Part shown: positions 53,107 through 61,613 of the stretch, in pieces
Layout: every line of letters begins with the position of its first letter
How positions within the stretch are numbered: position 1 is the first letter of the stretch
Source: Catenuloplanes indicus
GTDB lineage: Bacteria > Actinomycetota > Actinomycetes > Mycobacteriales > Micromonosporaceae
Assembly: GCF_030813715.1 (NCBI RefSeq)
Contig: NZ_JAUSUZ010000001.1
Span: forward strand, 7,564,001-7,628,000
Direction: 5' to 3'
DNA: 64,000 nt
Notes under the pieces: generated by a model
Told to the model about the DNA's origin: nothing
What the model saw: only the letters and a program-made list of their open reading frames with translations
Database searches by the model: none
Made by a program: the position numbers and the translations under genes

Positions 53107-53946
53107 CTACCACGCCGCCCCGAGCCCGTCCCGGATCGCGTCCAGCTTGGCCGCGTCCGGCGAACCTGGCTCGGCCATGAACGTCAGGATCTTCAGGTCG
53201 ACCCCGGGCACCATCAGCACCTCGCAGTCGACCAGGATCTCGCCGTGCACCGGGTGCTCGACCGTCTTCGTCTGCCCGAGGTGCGCGGTCACGGTCCCGG
53301 TCGTCCACAGCTCGCGGAACCGCGCGCTCGCGGCGCACATCTCGTCCACCATGGACGCGAGAAGGGCGTCCGCGGGATAGGTCGCCGCGACCGCCCGCAG
53401 GTCCGCGACCACCGCCACCTCGACCGCGGCCGAACCGCCCGGTGCGCGCAGCGGCCACGGGCCGATCTCCTCGGCCGGGTCCCCGGTCAGGAACGAGGCG
53501 GCGGCCAGGTTGTCGTACGGCCAGTGGTAGCCGGCCGGGTCACCGGCGGTCGCGGACCACATCCGGTTCCAGTGCACCAGCGTCCAGTCCGCGGCGAACA
53601 CGGCCACCGGCAGGTCCCGCAACCGGTCGACCAGCCGCCGTGCGCCCGGTGGCAATGCCCGCGGCACGTCGCCGGCCGGGGGTGTCAGGCCGGCCGCGCG
53701 GTAGAGGTGGTCACGTTCCGACGGCGTCAGCCGCAACGCCCGCGACAGCGCGCCCACCACCTGCGCGGACGGCGTGCTGGCGCGGCCCTGCTCGAGCTGT
53801 TTCACGTACTCGGCGGAGAGCCCCGCCAGCCGGGCCAGTTCGGCACGCCGCAGCCCGGTCACCCGCCGTGCCGTACCGCCGTCGATGCCCACGTCGCCCG
53901 GCCTGGTCCGCTTGCGCCAGCCGTGCAGAGTCTCGCCGAATCCCAT
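53107..53946 (-). CDS. XRE regulator with MmyB-like ligand domain
   Basis: This 279-residue protein starts MGFGETLHGWRKRTRPGDVG. An N-terminal HTH (TARRVTGLRRAELARLAGLS, then AEYVKQLEQGRASTPSAQVV) and a C-terminal MmyB-type PAS-like domain (FAADWTLVHWNRMWSATAGD, then RAVAATYPADALLASMVDEM, ending HPVHGEILVDCEVL) are typical of a large actinobacterial family that often regulates adjacent oxidoreductases. No such partner is adjacent; the flanking genes are a sulfotransferase and the divergent PLD-like gene, 136 bp away. Confidence 0.87.
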   Translation of the reverse strand: MGFGETLHGWRKRTRPGDVGIDGGTARRVTGLRRAELARLAGLSAEYVKQLEQGRASTPSAQVVGALSRALRLTPSERDHLYRAAGLTPPAGDVPRALPPGARRLVDRLRDLPVAVFAADWTLVHWNRMWSATAGDPAGYHWPYDNLAAASFLTGDPAEEIGPWPLRAPGGSAAVEVAVVADLRAVAATYPADALLASMVDEMCAASARFRELWTTGTVTAHLGQTKTVEHPVHGEILVDCEVLMVPGVDLKILTFMAEPGSPDAAKLDAIRDGLGAAW

Positions 53947-54082
53947 ACCGCCCACCCGATCACACGCGCGCACCCGGGCCGGCTCGCGGGTGCTTTGTCC
54001 TTTGGGGATAGCGAGACGGATTCGCATGTGTCATGCTGCCCAACCGAAGATCCATTTCGGTTTGTGTTCAGAGGGGAGTCAC

Positions 54083-55288
54083 ATGCCGTTCACTCGGCTC
54101 ATCGCGGCAGGCGCTGCCGCGATCGTCGGTGCCATGACCGGTGCGGTGATCAGCGCGGGTCCGGCGTCGGCGGCGGTCACGGAGGGTGCGGTGTTCAACA
54201 ACCCGCACGTCGCGAGCGAGCAGTACAAGGTGCGGGACCACATACGCGGGCTGATAGACGGCGCCGCGGCCGGGTCCACGATCCACGTCGCGATCTACAA
54301 CTTCAACGAGCAGACGGTCGCGAACAACCTGATCGCGGCGCACTCCCGCGGGGTCAACGTCAAGTTCGTGGTCAACTACGACGCGTCGCTGACCGCCGCG
54401 GTCGGCTCGCTGAAGACCGCGCTCGGCACGAACGTCGCGGCGGCGTCCTACGTCTCGGTCTGCACCCAGGACGCGGCCTGCATCGGCACCGCCGGCACGC
54501 CCATCATGCACAACAAGTTCTGGCTGTTCTCCAGCACGAACGGCTCCAGCAACGTGGTCGTCCAGTCCTCGGCGAACATCACGCCGTCGAACGCCACGAA
54601 GTACTGGAACAACGCGGTCACGCTGGTCGGCAACACCGGGCTGTACAACGCCTACGTCAAGTACCACGGTGACCTGGCGAACAAGCGGAAGAACAGCAAC
54701 TACTACCACACCGAGCTCAACGGGAACGTGCGCAGCTACTTCTTCCCGCGGGCCGGCGACAGCACCAGCACCGACCTGATCTACAACATGCTCAACGAGA
54801 ACGTGACCTGCGAGGGCAACACCACGGTCGGCACCTCGGTCGAGCACCGCACCATCATCCGGGTCGGCATGTTCTACTTCAGCCGCGTCGAGGTCGCCGA
54901 GAAGCTGCGCGACCTGGCCGACAAGAAGTGCTGGATCGACGTCATCTACACCGAGACCGGCGCCAGCGGCAACGTCCCCGCCGCGCTGCGCAACCACCCG
55001 CGGATCGCGCTCTACCAGGTCCCGGACAGCACCGCCCACCCGTACGTGCTGCACTCCAAGTACCTGCTGATCGAGGGCACCTACCTGGACCAGAAGGACA
55101 GCAAGTGGGTGCTGACCGGCAGCCACAACTACACGTACCCGGCGCTGCGCGAGAACGACGAGGCGATGCTCCGCATCGAGTCCAACGCCATCCACGACCA
55201 GTACCGCGCCAACTTCCGCACCATCCGCGACACCGCACTCGCCGACCCGGCCTCACCGCCGGCCGTCGACTTCAAGAACGGCAACTGA
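54083..55288 (+). CDS. Secreted phospholipase D-like protein with altered HKD motifs
   Basis: This 401-residue protein has a signal peptide ending GPASAAV. Two PLD repeats are visible: MHNKFWLFS with SSANITPSN, and LHSKYLLIE with TGSHNYTYP. In each HxK(x4)D motif the His and Lys remain but the Asp is Ser in the first and Glu in the second. The family is secreted in actinomycetes and its substrate (phospholipid or nucleic acid) is not fixed. The ATG at 54083 follows GAGGGGAG with 7-base spacing. Confidence 0.87.
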   Translation: MPFTRLIAAGAAAIVGAMTGAVISAGPASAAVTEGAVFNNPHVASEQYKVRDHIRGLIDGAAAGSTIHVAIYNFNEQTVANNLIAAHSRGVNVKFVVNYDASLTAAVGSLKTALGTNVAAASYVSVCTQDAACIGTAGTPIMHNKFWLFSSTNGSSNVVVQSSANITPSNATKYWNNAVTLVGNTGLYNAYVKYHGDLANKRKNSNYYHTELNGNVRSYFFPRAGDSTSTDLIYNMLNENVTCEGNTTVGTSVEHRTIIRVGMFYFSRVEVAEKLRDLADKKCWIDVIYTETGASGNVPAALRNHPRIALYQVPDSTAHPYVLHSKYLLIEGTYLDQKDSKWVLTGSHNYTYPALRENDEAMLRIESNAIHDQYRANFRTIRDTALADPASPPAVDFKNGN

Positions 55289-55298
55289 TCCACCGGTA

Positions 55299-55330
55299 CG
55301 GCGGCGGTCTCCTCCGCGGGGCCGCCGCCG
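55299..55330 (+). terminator. Hairpin after PLD-like gene
   Basis: CGGCGGCGG (55299-55307) and CCGCCGCCG (55322-55330) form a 9-bp GC stem with a 14-base loop, 10 bp after the stop. Confidence 0.5.
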
Positions 55331-55421
55331 GCCGGTCCTGCGAACAGGTCGTTCGATCGGCGCCGCGTCGGCTGATCCGGTTCGTCGTTGACACCGGTGT
55401 GAAGCGAGCATCCGGGCGGAG

Positions 55422-56171
55422 TCAGGAGTCCGTCGCGCTCGGCCGGCGCCGGGTCGCCGCCACCGCCAGGACGCCGATCAGGCCCCCGGCGACACCGGCG
55501 GCCAGGGCCGGCGCGAGGCGCGCGCGGAATGCGGCCGGTGCCGGGGCCGGTGTGTGTGGCGGTATCGGGAGCGCCGGCCCGCGGCTGATCGCGGCCTGAT
55601 ACTCCTCGTCCGCGATCCGGGCGAACTGGCGATGGTGCGGTAGCGACGCGGACAGCCAGAACGTCCGGGACTCCCGCCAGTGCTCACGGCCCACGGACCG
55701 CAGAAAAAGCCCGCGGGTGACCTCGTTCCGCAGCGAGTATTCGTTGGTGTGGCCGGTCTCGTAACCCGACAGCGCAAGCCGCAGCACCAGGGTGACAGAA
55801 ACATAGCGTTCGTACTCGACGATGCCGAGCCGTTGTGCCTTGTCGCTGAGGACCGGCCCGAAGGTCTGCGGGTCGCTCAGCACCAGCGACGGCAGTCGCG
55901 CGTGGGCGTCTGATATGTCCTGGTCGCGTTGGACGACGATGCCGAGACTCTGGTGGGCCAGCGACACGGCGACGCCGACGACCGCGAGTATCGAGAAAAT
56001 CGCCGAGGCAAGGCCGTACGCCTGGCCGATGTTGCTCAGCCTGGGCCAGTCCAGCTGGAACCAGCGGTCCATGGCCAGCATCGCGGCCGGTGAGCCCGCC
56101 GCGCACGCGATACCCGCAACGGCGGCGCAGGACAGGGCCACGGATCTGCGTGACGGGCGCTGGAGAGCCAC
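55422..56171 (-). CDS. DUF6082-type membrane protein
   Basis: This 249-residue protein has a hydrophobic N-terminus (residues 10-33), a second helix (IGQAYGLASAIFSILAVVGVAVSL), a cytoplasmic helical region with LVLSDPQTFGPVL, YERYVSVTLVLRLALSGYE and REHWRESRTFWL, and a C-terminal helix followed by RRR. SNIGQAYG and the following pattern are characteristic of DUF6082 proteins of actinomycetes, whose role is unknown. The GTG at 56171 has GGGAG upstream. DUF6082 genes are often near DUF397/XRE genes, and here an orphan DUF397 is divergent. Confidence 0.75.
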   Translation of the reverse strand: MALQRPSRRSVALSCAAVAGIACAAGSPAAMLAMDRWFQLDWPRLSNIGQAYGLASAIFSILAVVGVAVSLAHQSLGIVVQRDQDISDAHARLPSLVLSDPQTFGPVLSDKAQRLGIVEYERYVSVTLVLRLALSGYETGHTNEYSLRNEVTRGLFLRSVGREHWRESRTFWLSASLPHHRQFARIADEEYQAAISRGPALPIPPHTPAPAPAAFRARLAPALAAGVAGGLIGVLAVAATRRRPSATDS

Positions 56172-56428
56172 GGTGAATCACTCCCGAATGCGTCGGCGTA
56201 CTACTCACCGTATTGGAGGCGATAACGCATTGTCGTCCATGATTCGATCGAATGACTGGAAAGTGATTCTCCGGTTGTCCCGCCGTTCCCTCGGCGTTCT
56301 AGGCTACGCCGGAACGGCCCGGCGTGCCCGAAAAACGGACGAAAAGGGACCGATCGCTCGATCGTTTGATATTCAAGCCTGGGGAGGGTGTGCAAAAGGA
56401 ATATGCGACAAGAGAAAGGTGAGCTGCG

Positions 56429-56635
56429 ATGACCGTGTCTGATTCTCAGTGGATCAAATCTTCCCGCTGCCAGATGGAACAGTGCGTGGAAGTGCGCCCG
56501 GCGGGACCGTCGGGTGCCCGGGTCCGCGACTCCAAGCAGTCGCCGGACGGTCCCGTCCTGGCATTCGGCCGAGCCGGGTGGTTCGCCTACGTCGGAGGCC
56601 TGAAGAACGACGCTTTCGGCGGTGGCCGCGGGTAG
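56429..56635 (+). CDS. DUF397 protein
   Basis: A 68-residue protein with the DUF397 pattern: WIKSSRC, QCVEVR, VRDSKQSPDGPVLAFG, GWFAYVGGLKNDAF. DUF397 genes normally lie directly after an XRE/DUF5753 regulator and act in its pathway, as in the streptomycete BldB- and WhiJ-associated systems. No such regulator is adjacent here, so this copy is an orphan, divergent from DUF6082. Confidence 0.9.
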   Translation: MTVSDSQWIKSSRCQMEQCVEVRPAGPSGARVRDSKQSPDGPVLAFGRAGWFAYVGGLKNDAFGGGRG

Positions 56636-56663
56636 CCGCGGTGGCGTGCCGGTGGCAGGAATT

Positions 56664-56692
56664 CCCCGGGGGTGGCTCGGAGCCCCCCGGGG
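56664..56692 (+). terminator. Terminator after DUF397 gene
   Basis: CCCCGGGGG (56664-56672) pairs with CCCCCGGGG (56684-56692) and is followed by TT, 29 bp after the DUF397 stop. Beyond it, the minus strand (about 56825 to 56702) carries a start-less frame ending ATERALRLIVLGAAIAAR that may be a gene fragment. Confidence 0.6.
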
Positions 56693-56862
56693 TTCGCTGT
56701 GTCAGCGGGCCGCGATGGCCGCGCCGAGGACGATGAGGCGCAGGGCGCGTTCGGTGGCGTCGCACGAGACCCAGCGTGCCCGCCACCCGTGATCCGGACC
56801 TGAGAACCAGATGAGGATCCCTTCATCTCACCTGATCAGGTCTTCTCGTGTTCCGGGCGGCG

Positions 56863-57531
56863 TCAGCCGAGCAGTGGGAAGAGGCCGGCGGAGGTGCCCA
56901 GGGCGGTGCGGTCGGGGGTGCTGAGCGCGAGGCGGCCGGAGCCCTTCAGCAGGTAGTCCTCGATGCCCCAGTCGGGCGGGCGGACGCCGCCGTGCAGCGC
57001 CAGCAGCCCGTCCAGCGTGGCGACGGCGGGGTCGGGCGCGGCCGGGAGGCCGAGCAGCAGGTCCAGGTGGTGGATGACGGCCTCGGTGGCGAGCGTGGTG
57101 AGCAGGTCGGGGGTGGAGAGCACGTGGCCCTGGGTGGCGACGAACGCGTGCGGGGCGGCGAACGCGGCCTGCACGGCCGCGGCGGACGTCTCGGCCCACG
57201 ACTCGACCAGCAGGCCCGGCTCCCGGGCGATCGAGGCGGCGCGGCGGCCGGCCCAGGCGGACGCGGCCGCGGCGCGCTCGGCGCTCGCCCAGTCCGGCGC
57301 CGGATCCGGCGTGGACCGCCAATAGGTCACGAACGTGCGGGTGGCCGGGCCGTCCGCCGGGGTGGCCAGCGCGACCAGCGCCCGTTGGGCGTCGGACGTG
57401 AGGTGGTGCACCACGTCCGCGACCGTCCAGCCGTGGCACCGGGTCGGTGCCAGCAACTCCATCGGGCTCAGCGGCGTCAGCGCCGCCGTCACCCCGTCGT
57501 ACGCAGCCCGCAGCGCCTCCGCCTCCCGCAT
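56863..57531 (-). CDS. Maleylpyruvate isomerase-type (mycothiol-fold) protein
   Basis: This 222-residue protein in the DinB-like 'actinobacterial MDMPI' family has an N-terminal four-helix metal-binding core with CHGWTVADVVHHLTSDAQRA (His ligands) and TLATEAVIHHLDLLLGL (second His pair), plus a C-terminal region. The family includes mycothiol-dependent maleylpyruvate isomerase and many S-transferases of unknown substrate. It shares orientation with the DUF664/DinB gene 13 bp away, so a two-gene operon of thiol-transferase-fold proteins is likely. Confidence 0.82.
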   Translation of the reverse strand: MREAEALRAAYDGVTAALTPLSPMELLAPTRCHGWTVADVVHHLTSDAQRALVALATPADGPATRTFVTYWRSTPDPAPDWASAERAAAASAWAGRRAASIAREPGLLVESWAETSAAAVQAAFAAPHAFVATQGHVLSTPDLLTTLATEAVIHHLDLLLGLPAAPDPAVATLDGLLALHGGVRPPDWGIEDYLLKGSGRLALSTPDRTALGTSAGLFPLLG

Positions 57532-57544
57532 GGAGCCGATCGTG

Positions 57545-58060
57545 TCAGACTCCGGCCTTCGGCAGCAGCCCCCGGAGGTACGCGGCCTGGCCCGCGTGCT
57601 GCGCGTCGTCGTCGTACACGCTGACCAGCCGCACGCCGAGCGTCACCGGCGGGTCCCAGCGTTCGTCGACGACCCGGTCCAGCTCCGCGTCGGTCAGCGT
57701 GGCGATCCACGCCACGGTCCGCTCGTGCACGGCCGTGTAGTAGTCGATCAGCGCCTGCGCGTTCCGTGGCCGGACCGCGGCGACGTCGCGCGGGCCGTGC
57801 CCGTACCCCGTGTTGGCCGCGTCGGGTTTCAGGCCGAACGACTCGGCGAAGTCACCGCCGGCCCAGAGCTGCTCGGTGCCCATCACCTCGGCCACGTGGT
57901 CGTCCTGCACCCGGGTCAGGTGCCACACCAGCCACCCGATCGTGTTCGCGCCGTCGCCCGGCGCCCACCGCAGCTGCTCCGCCGTCAGCCCGTCCACCGC
58001 GCCACCGACCAGCTCCGGAAGACGCCCGAACGCGTCCAGCAGAATCTCATTCGCACGCAT
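57545..58060 (-). CDS. DinB/DUF664 family protein
   Basis: This 171-residue four-helix protein starts MRANEILLDAFGRLPELVGG. Candidate metal His residues lie in IGWLVWHLTRVQDDHVAEVM and DDDAQHAGQAAYLRGLL, the DinB/DUF664 arrangement linked to mycothiol- or bacillithiol-dependent transferases. The ATG at 58060 is chosen because upstream codons are not protein-like. It is the first gene of the pair with the maleylpyruvate-isomerase-type gene and is divergent from the gene at 58260. Confidence 0.85.
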   Translation of the reverse strand: MRANEILLDAFGRLPELVGGAVDGLTAEQLRWAPGDGANTIGWLVWHLTRVQDDHVAEVMGTEQLWAGGDFAESFGLKPDAANTGYGHGPRDVAAVRPRNAQALIDYYTAVHERTVAWIATLTDAELDRVVDERWDPPVTLGVRLVSVYDDDAQHAGQAAYLRGLLPKAGV

Positions 58061-58259
58061 GACAGCCTTCCTACCCAGAAGAAACCCGGAAAAGCAAAGG
58101 GCTTGATATTCCCGCTTCCGGCATGGCCGGTTTCCGCATGCTCCCGCGGGCACCGGCCGGCCGCGGGCGGCCGGCCTGCACGTCGCGCGGTGGGTCCGGG
58201 AGATCCGGGGTGGCCGGAACGTTCAAGACAGTGCGCGGCGGCCCGGCTAGCGTCGGGGC

Positions 58260-59174
58260 ATGACACGAGCGGACACGGAGACGATCACCCGCGCCGGGAG
58301 CTTCATCCGGCTCACCGGGCGGGTGCTGGAGCAGCGGCTGTTCGGCCACCGGTTCGAGCGCGCGGACCCGGCCGGAGTGCGGGCCGCACTGGAGGCGTAC
58401 CGGGCGCCGGACGGCGGGTTCGCGTTCGGGCTGGAGCCGGACGTGCGCGGGCCGGCCGCTCAGCCGCTGGCCGTGCCGTCCGCGCTGCACCTCCTCGCGG
58501 AGATCGGGCAGCTCGACCAGGGGGCCGGTGGCGCGCTCTGCGACTGGCTGGCCCGCGTGTCCGGGCCGGGCGGTGGTGCGCCGTCGGTGCTGCCCAGCCT
58601 GGCCGCGTACCCGCATCCGCCGTTCCTGCCGGTCCCGGACCCGGGCGCGGACGTGCCCGGAGACCTGCTCGCCACCGGTCAGATCGCCGGGCCGCTGCTG
58701 GCGCACGGCATCGCGCACCCGTGGCTGGACGGCGCGGTCGCGTTCTGCTGGGCCGCGATCGACGAGATCGAGCGCACCCACCCGTACGAGGTGCGCGCGG
58801 CGCTGGACTTCCTCGACCACGCGCCGGACCGGGACCGGGCCGTCCGGGCCGCGGACCGGCTCGGACGGCTGGTCCGCGAGCAGCGGCTGGTGCCGTCCGA
58901 CCCGGCGGACCCGGAGGCGGACGCCAGCATCGCGCCGGGGTACGCGCCCGGCGAGTGGACCTACGCCCACGACTACGCGCGCCGGCCGGACAGCCTGGCC
59001 GCGCGCTGGTTCACCGACAAGGAGATGACCCGCAGCCTGGAGTTCCTGGCCGGGCAGCAGGGCGCGGACGGCGGCTGGCCGATCACCTACGTCCAGTGGG
59101 CGCCGAACACCGCGACGGAGGCCCGCGCGGGGATCACGCTGCACGCGTTGCACACGCTCCGGGCCTGGGACTAA
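58260..59174 (+). CDS. Alpha/alpha-barrel (prenyltransferase-like repeat) protein
   Basis: This 304-residue protein contains QW-like/prenyltransferase repeats: LEAYRAPDGGFAFGLEPDVR and LEFLAGQQGADGGWPITYVQ followed by WAPNT, with helical stretches between them. These repeats build alpha/alpha toroids as in squalene-hopene cyclase and prenyltransferase beta subunits. The protein is too short for a cyclase and lacks a DXDD motif. A binding or scaffold role is more likely. Its stop overlaps the convergent methyltransferase by 4 bp. Confidence 0.65.
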   Translation: MTRADTETITRAGSFIRLTGRVLEQRLFGHRFERADPAGVRAALEAYRAPDGGFAFGLEPDVRGPAAQPLAVPSALHLLAEIGQLDQGAGGALCDWLARVSGPGGGAPSVLPSLAAYPHPPFLPVPDPGADVPGDLLATGQIAGPLLAHGIAHPWLDGAVAFCWAAIDEIERTHPYEVRAALDFLDHAPDRDRAVRAADRLGRLVREQRLVPSDPADPEADASIAPGYAPGEWTYAHDYARRPDSLAARWFTDKEMTRSLEFLAGQQGADGGWPITYVQWAPNTATEARAGITLHALHTLRAWD

Positions 59175-59962
59175 CCATCGCGGCGGGCCACCCAGACCGT
59201 GCGGCCGGTGCGGACCACCGGTGCCAGGCCGGCCGCACCGCCGGCCACGATCTCGTCCAGCGTGTGCAGGTCCGCGGCGTCCAGGTGCTCGGTCAGGTGG
59301 TCGCGCATGCGGCGCAGGAACGCCAGGAAGTAGCGCCGGACCAGCTCCGCGGGCTCGCTCACCTCGATCGGGAAGTCCCGGCGGGTCGCCCGGAAGCCGA
59401 GCCGCGCAAGCGTCGCGGTCCAGTCCGGATGCGGGTCGAAACCCAGGTGCCGCTTGGCGATCGCGTCGTGCAGCCGCTGCTCCCAGGGGTCCTCGCCGAG
59501 GAACCGGAGCTGCCCGGGCATCTCGGAGACGACCAGCAGGCCGTCGCCGGGCAGCACGTCGTGGATCTGGCGCAGCAGCGCCTCCGGGTCGGGCACGTGG
59601 TGCAGCGAGAGCGCGGCCCAGACCAGATCGGGGCGGCCGGTGGCGGGCCAGCCGTGGGCCAGGTCCGCCTCCAGCGTGGTGATCCGGTCGCCGAGGCCCT
59701 GCCGTGCCGCGGCGGTGCGCAGCCGCTCCAGCATGCGCGGGGAGTTGTCGACCGCGACGATCCCGGCCGCCGGGAAGCGCGTGGCCAGCGCGAGGCTGCC
59801 GTTCCCGGTGCCGGCGCCGAGGTCGACGATCCGGGCCGGTGGGTCGGTCGCCAGCTCCGCGAGCCAGCCGGTCACCGTCCCCAGGTGGCCGGCCAGGACC
59901 GTGCCGTCGAGTTCCAGCAGCTCGGCCATGCCCGAGTCGTCGTGGTGCGCGTGTTCCGTCAT
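59171..59962 (-). CDS. Class I SAM-dependent methyltransferase
   Basis: This 263-residue methyltransferase has motif I ARIVDLGAGTGNGSLALA, motif II VAVDNSPRMLERLR, motif III ALSLHHVPDPEALLRQI and motif IV LLVVSEMPGQL. It resembles UbiE/COQ5-like small-molecule methyltransferases with a C-terminal lid. The ATG at 59962 starts MTEHAHHDDSGMAELLELDG; the His-rich start is unusual. It is divergent from the XRE-cupin regulator, 48 bp away, which probably controls it. Confidence 0.9.
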   Translation of the reverse strand: MTEHAHHDDSGMAELLELDGTVLAGHLGTVTGWLAELATDPPARIVDLGAGTGNGSLALATRFPAAGIVAVDNSPRMLERLRTAAARQGLGDRITTLEADLAHGWPATGRPDLVWAALSLHHVPDPEALLRQIHDVLPGDGLLVVSEMPGQLRFLGEDPWEQRLHDAIAKRHLGFDPHPDWTATLARLGFRATRRDFPIEVSEPAELVRRYFLAFLRRMRDHLTEHLDAADLHTLDEIVAGGAAGLAPVVRTGRTVWVARRDG

Positions 59963-60010
59963 GACCACGACGGTAGGCGAATCATGCGCGTAAGGCATAT
60001 CGTCTTGCGT
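59963..60010. promoter_or_regulatory. 48-bp divergent control region
   Basis: The whole gap between two divergent starts is 48 bp. It contains an imperfect inverted repeat GCGTAAG-N9-CTTGCGT (5 of 7 pairs) centred near 59998. Any regulator binding there would affect both genes, and the XRE-cupin protein is the natural candidate. Confidence 0.45.
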
Positions 60011-60583
60011 ATGAAGCAAGAAGAGGGCGCGCTCGACGATCTGGTCCGGCAGCGGATCCGCAGCCTCCGGGTCGCCAAGGGGTGGTCGCTGGACGCGCTG
60101 GCCGCCCGCTGCCACCTCAGCCCGTCCACGCTCAGCCGGCTGGAGACCGGGCACCGCCGGATCGCGCTGGACCAGCTGGTGCTGCTCGCCCGCGCGCTCG
60201 GCACCACGCTCGACCAGCTGGTCGAGCCCGCGGACGACAGCGACGTGGTGATCCGCCCGACGCACGAACGCGGCTCGGGCGTCACCACCTGGCTGCTGTC
60301 CCGGGACGGCGCATCGCACGGCCGCACGGTGGCGAAGATGCGCATCGAGCCGGACCGGCCGTACGACACGCTCGGCGTGCACCCCGGCCGGGACTGGTTC
60401 ACCGTGCTCTCCGGCACCGCGGTGCTGCGGCTCGGCGACCGGACCGTCTTCGTCGAGGCCGGCCAGGCCGCGGAGTTCTCCACGATGGTGCCGCACGCGA
60501 TCGGTGCCCGCGGCGGCCCGTGCGAGATCCTCACCATCCTCGACCACGACGGCGAACTCGCCCACCTGGGCGACACGCAATGA
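60011..60583 (+). CDS. XRE regulator with C-terminal cupin domain
   Basis: This 190-residue protein has an N-terminal HTH_3 (IRSLRVAKGWSLDALAARCH, then LSPSTLSRLETGHRRI) and a C-terminal cupin (HPGRDWFTVLSGTAVLRLGD, then VEAGQAAEFSTMVPHAI). The family senses small molecules through the cupin and often represses a neighbouring enzyme gene, here presumably the divergent methyltransferase. The ATG at 60011 is the first good start. Confidence 0.9.
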   Translation: MKQEEGALDDLVRQRIRSLRVAKGWSLDALAARCHLSPSTLSRLETGHRRIALDQLVLLARALGTTLDQLVEPADDSDVVIRPTHERGSGVTTWLLSRDGASHGRTVAKMRIEPDRPYDTLGVHPGRDWFTVLSGTAVLRLGDRTVFVEAGQAAEFSTMVPHAIGARGGPCEILTILDHDGELAHLGDTQ

Positions 60584-60599
60584 CCGCCCGCGACCCTGA

Positions 60600-61526
60600 T
60601 CAGCGCAGCGCGGTCGGGGTGCGGCCGGACCAGCGGCGGAACTCGCGGGCCAGGTGCGGCTGATCGCTGTAGCCGGCGTGCACGGCCACGTCCGGCCAGG
60701 CCGCGCCGGTGCGGGCCCGGTCCAGCGCGCGGCGGAACCGGAGCACGCCGTGCAGCGTGCGTGGGCCGTAACCGACCGCGTCCGTCACTCGCCGGCGGAG
60801 CTGCCGCTCGGACAGGCCCAGGCCGGTGGCGAGCGCGGTGAGCGAGGGCGGGTGCGGGCCGTCCAGCGCCGCGACCACGCGCAGCACGGCCGGGTCCGGC
60901 AGGAAACCGCGCAGCCGCACGGCGAGCGCCCGCTCCAGCGCGCCGGCCACCGCCCAGCCACCGCCCTCGCCGGTCGCCGGGGGAACGGCCCGGGCCGCGG
61001 TCCCACCCGGCGTGCCGGCTCCCACCCGCGCGGCCGTCCCGGTTCGTGCGCCGGTGCCGGACCGCGCGCCGGACCTGCTTCGGGTCCCGTCCCCGGTACC
61101 GCTTCGCGCCCGCGCGACGGCCTCGGTCAGGGCGACGGCCTCGGTCAGGGCGACGGCCTCGGTCAGGGCGACGGCCTCGGTCAGGGCGACGGCCTCGGTC
61201 AGGGCGACGGCCTCGGCCGGGCTCCAGAGCCGGTCCAGGTCCGGCTGGGAGTCGCGGATCTCGGCCGGCGGGACGTCGCCGAGCAGCAACGCGGCCGCGC
61301 CGGCCCGCAGCCGCACCCCGGCGAACACGGTGCCGGGCGCGGCGGCGGCCAGCCGCGCGGACGTGTCCGGGCCGGCGACCGACAGGCGGCCGTCCGCGTG
61401 GTACAGATCCACGCAGCCGTCCGGTGTGATCAGCGCGGGGCCGGGCGCCGCGACCCGTACCCAGGTGCACGGCACCCACGGCGCCAGCGCCCGGACACCG
61501 GGCGGCCGCTCGCGGTAGACGCTCAT
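60600..61526 (-). CDS. AraC-family regulator with in-frame minisatellite
   Basis: This 308-residue protein has an N-terminal DUF6597-like sensing region (PDGCVDLYHADGRLSVAGPD, then AGVRLRAGAAALLLGDVP) and a C-terminal AraC HTH (LTALATGLGLSERQLRRRVT, then VAVHAGYSDQPHLAREFRRW). Between them, about 60 residues are aberrant: five to six copies of AVALTE followed by a Gly/Ser/Thr/Arg-rich run (SGTGDGTRSRSGARSGTG). The flanking domains match normal AraC members in which this linker is short, so the repeat is an expansion. Neighbouring genes do not indicate a target. Confidence 0.85.
   Translation of the reverse strand: MSVYRERPPGVRALAPWVPCTWVRVAAPGPALITPDGCVDLYHADGRLSVAGPDTSARLAAAAPGTVFAGVRLRAGAAALLLGDVPPAEIRDSQPDLDRLWSPAEAVALTEAVALTEAVALTEAVALTEAVALTEAVARARSGTGDGTRSRSGARSGTGARTGTAARVGAGTPGGTAARAVPPATGEGGGWAVAGALERALAVRLRGFLPDPAVLRVVAALDGPHPPSLTALATGLGLSERQLRRRVTDAVGYGPRTLHGVLRFRRALDRARTGAAWPDVAVHAGYSDQPHLAREFRRWSGRTPTALR
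61114..61217 (-). repeat. 18-bp minisatellite inside AraC gene
   Basis: GCGACGGCCTCGGTCAGG is repeated five times without a mismatch (61114-61203), followed by a degenerate sixth copy. On the coding strand it gives AVALTE repeats. Perfect identity implies recent expansion by slippage, and copy number is likely to vary between strains. Confidence 0.93.
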
Positions 61527-61613
61527 CCCGCCACGGTATGCGGTCGCCGCGCGACGGGCCCGGAGGCGGGCCGGTCCGGTCCGCACGGCCGCCGGGCCCG
61601 GCCGCCGTGCGGG

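Noticed and set aside
61114-61217. CRISPR-like array
   Set aside because: Repeats are contiguous with no spacers and are in frame with a regulator gene; it is a minisatellite.
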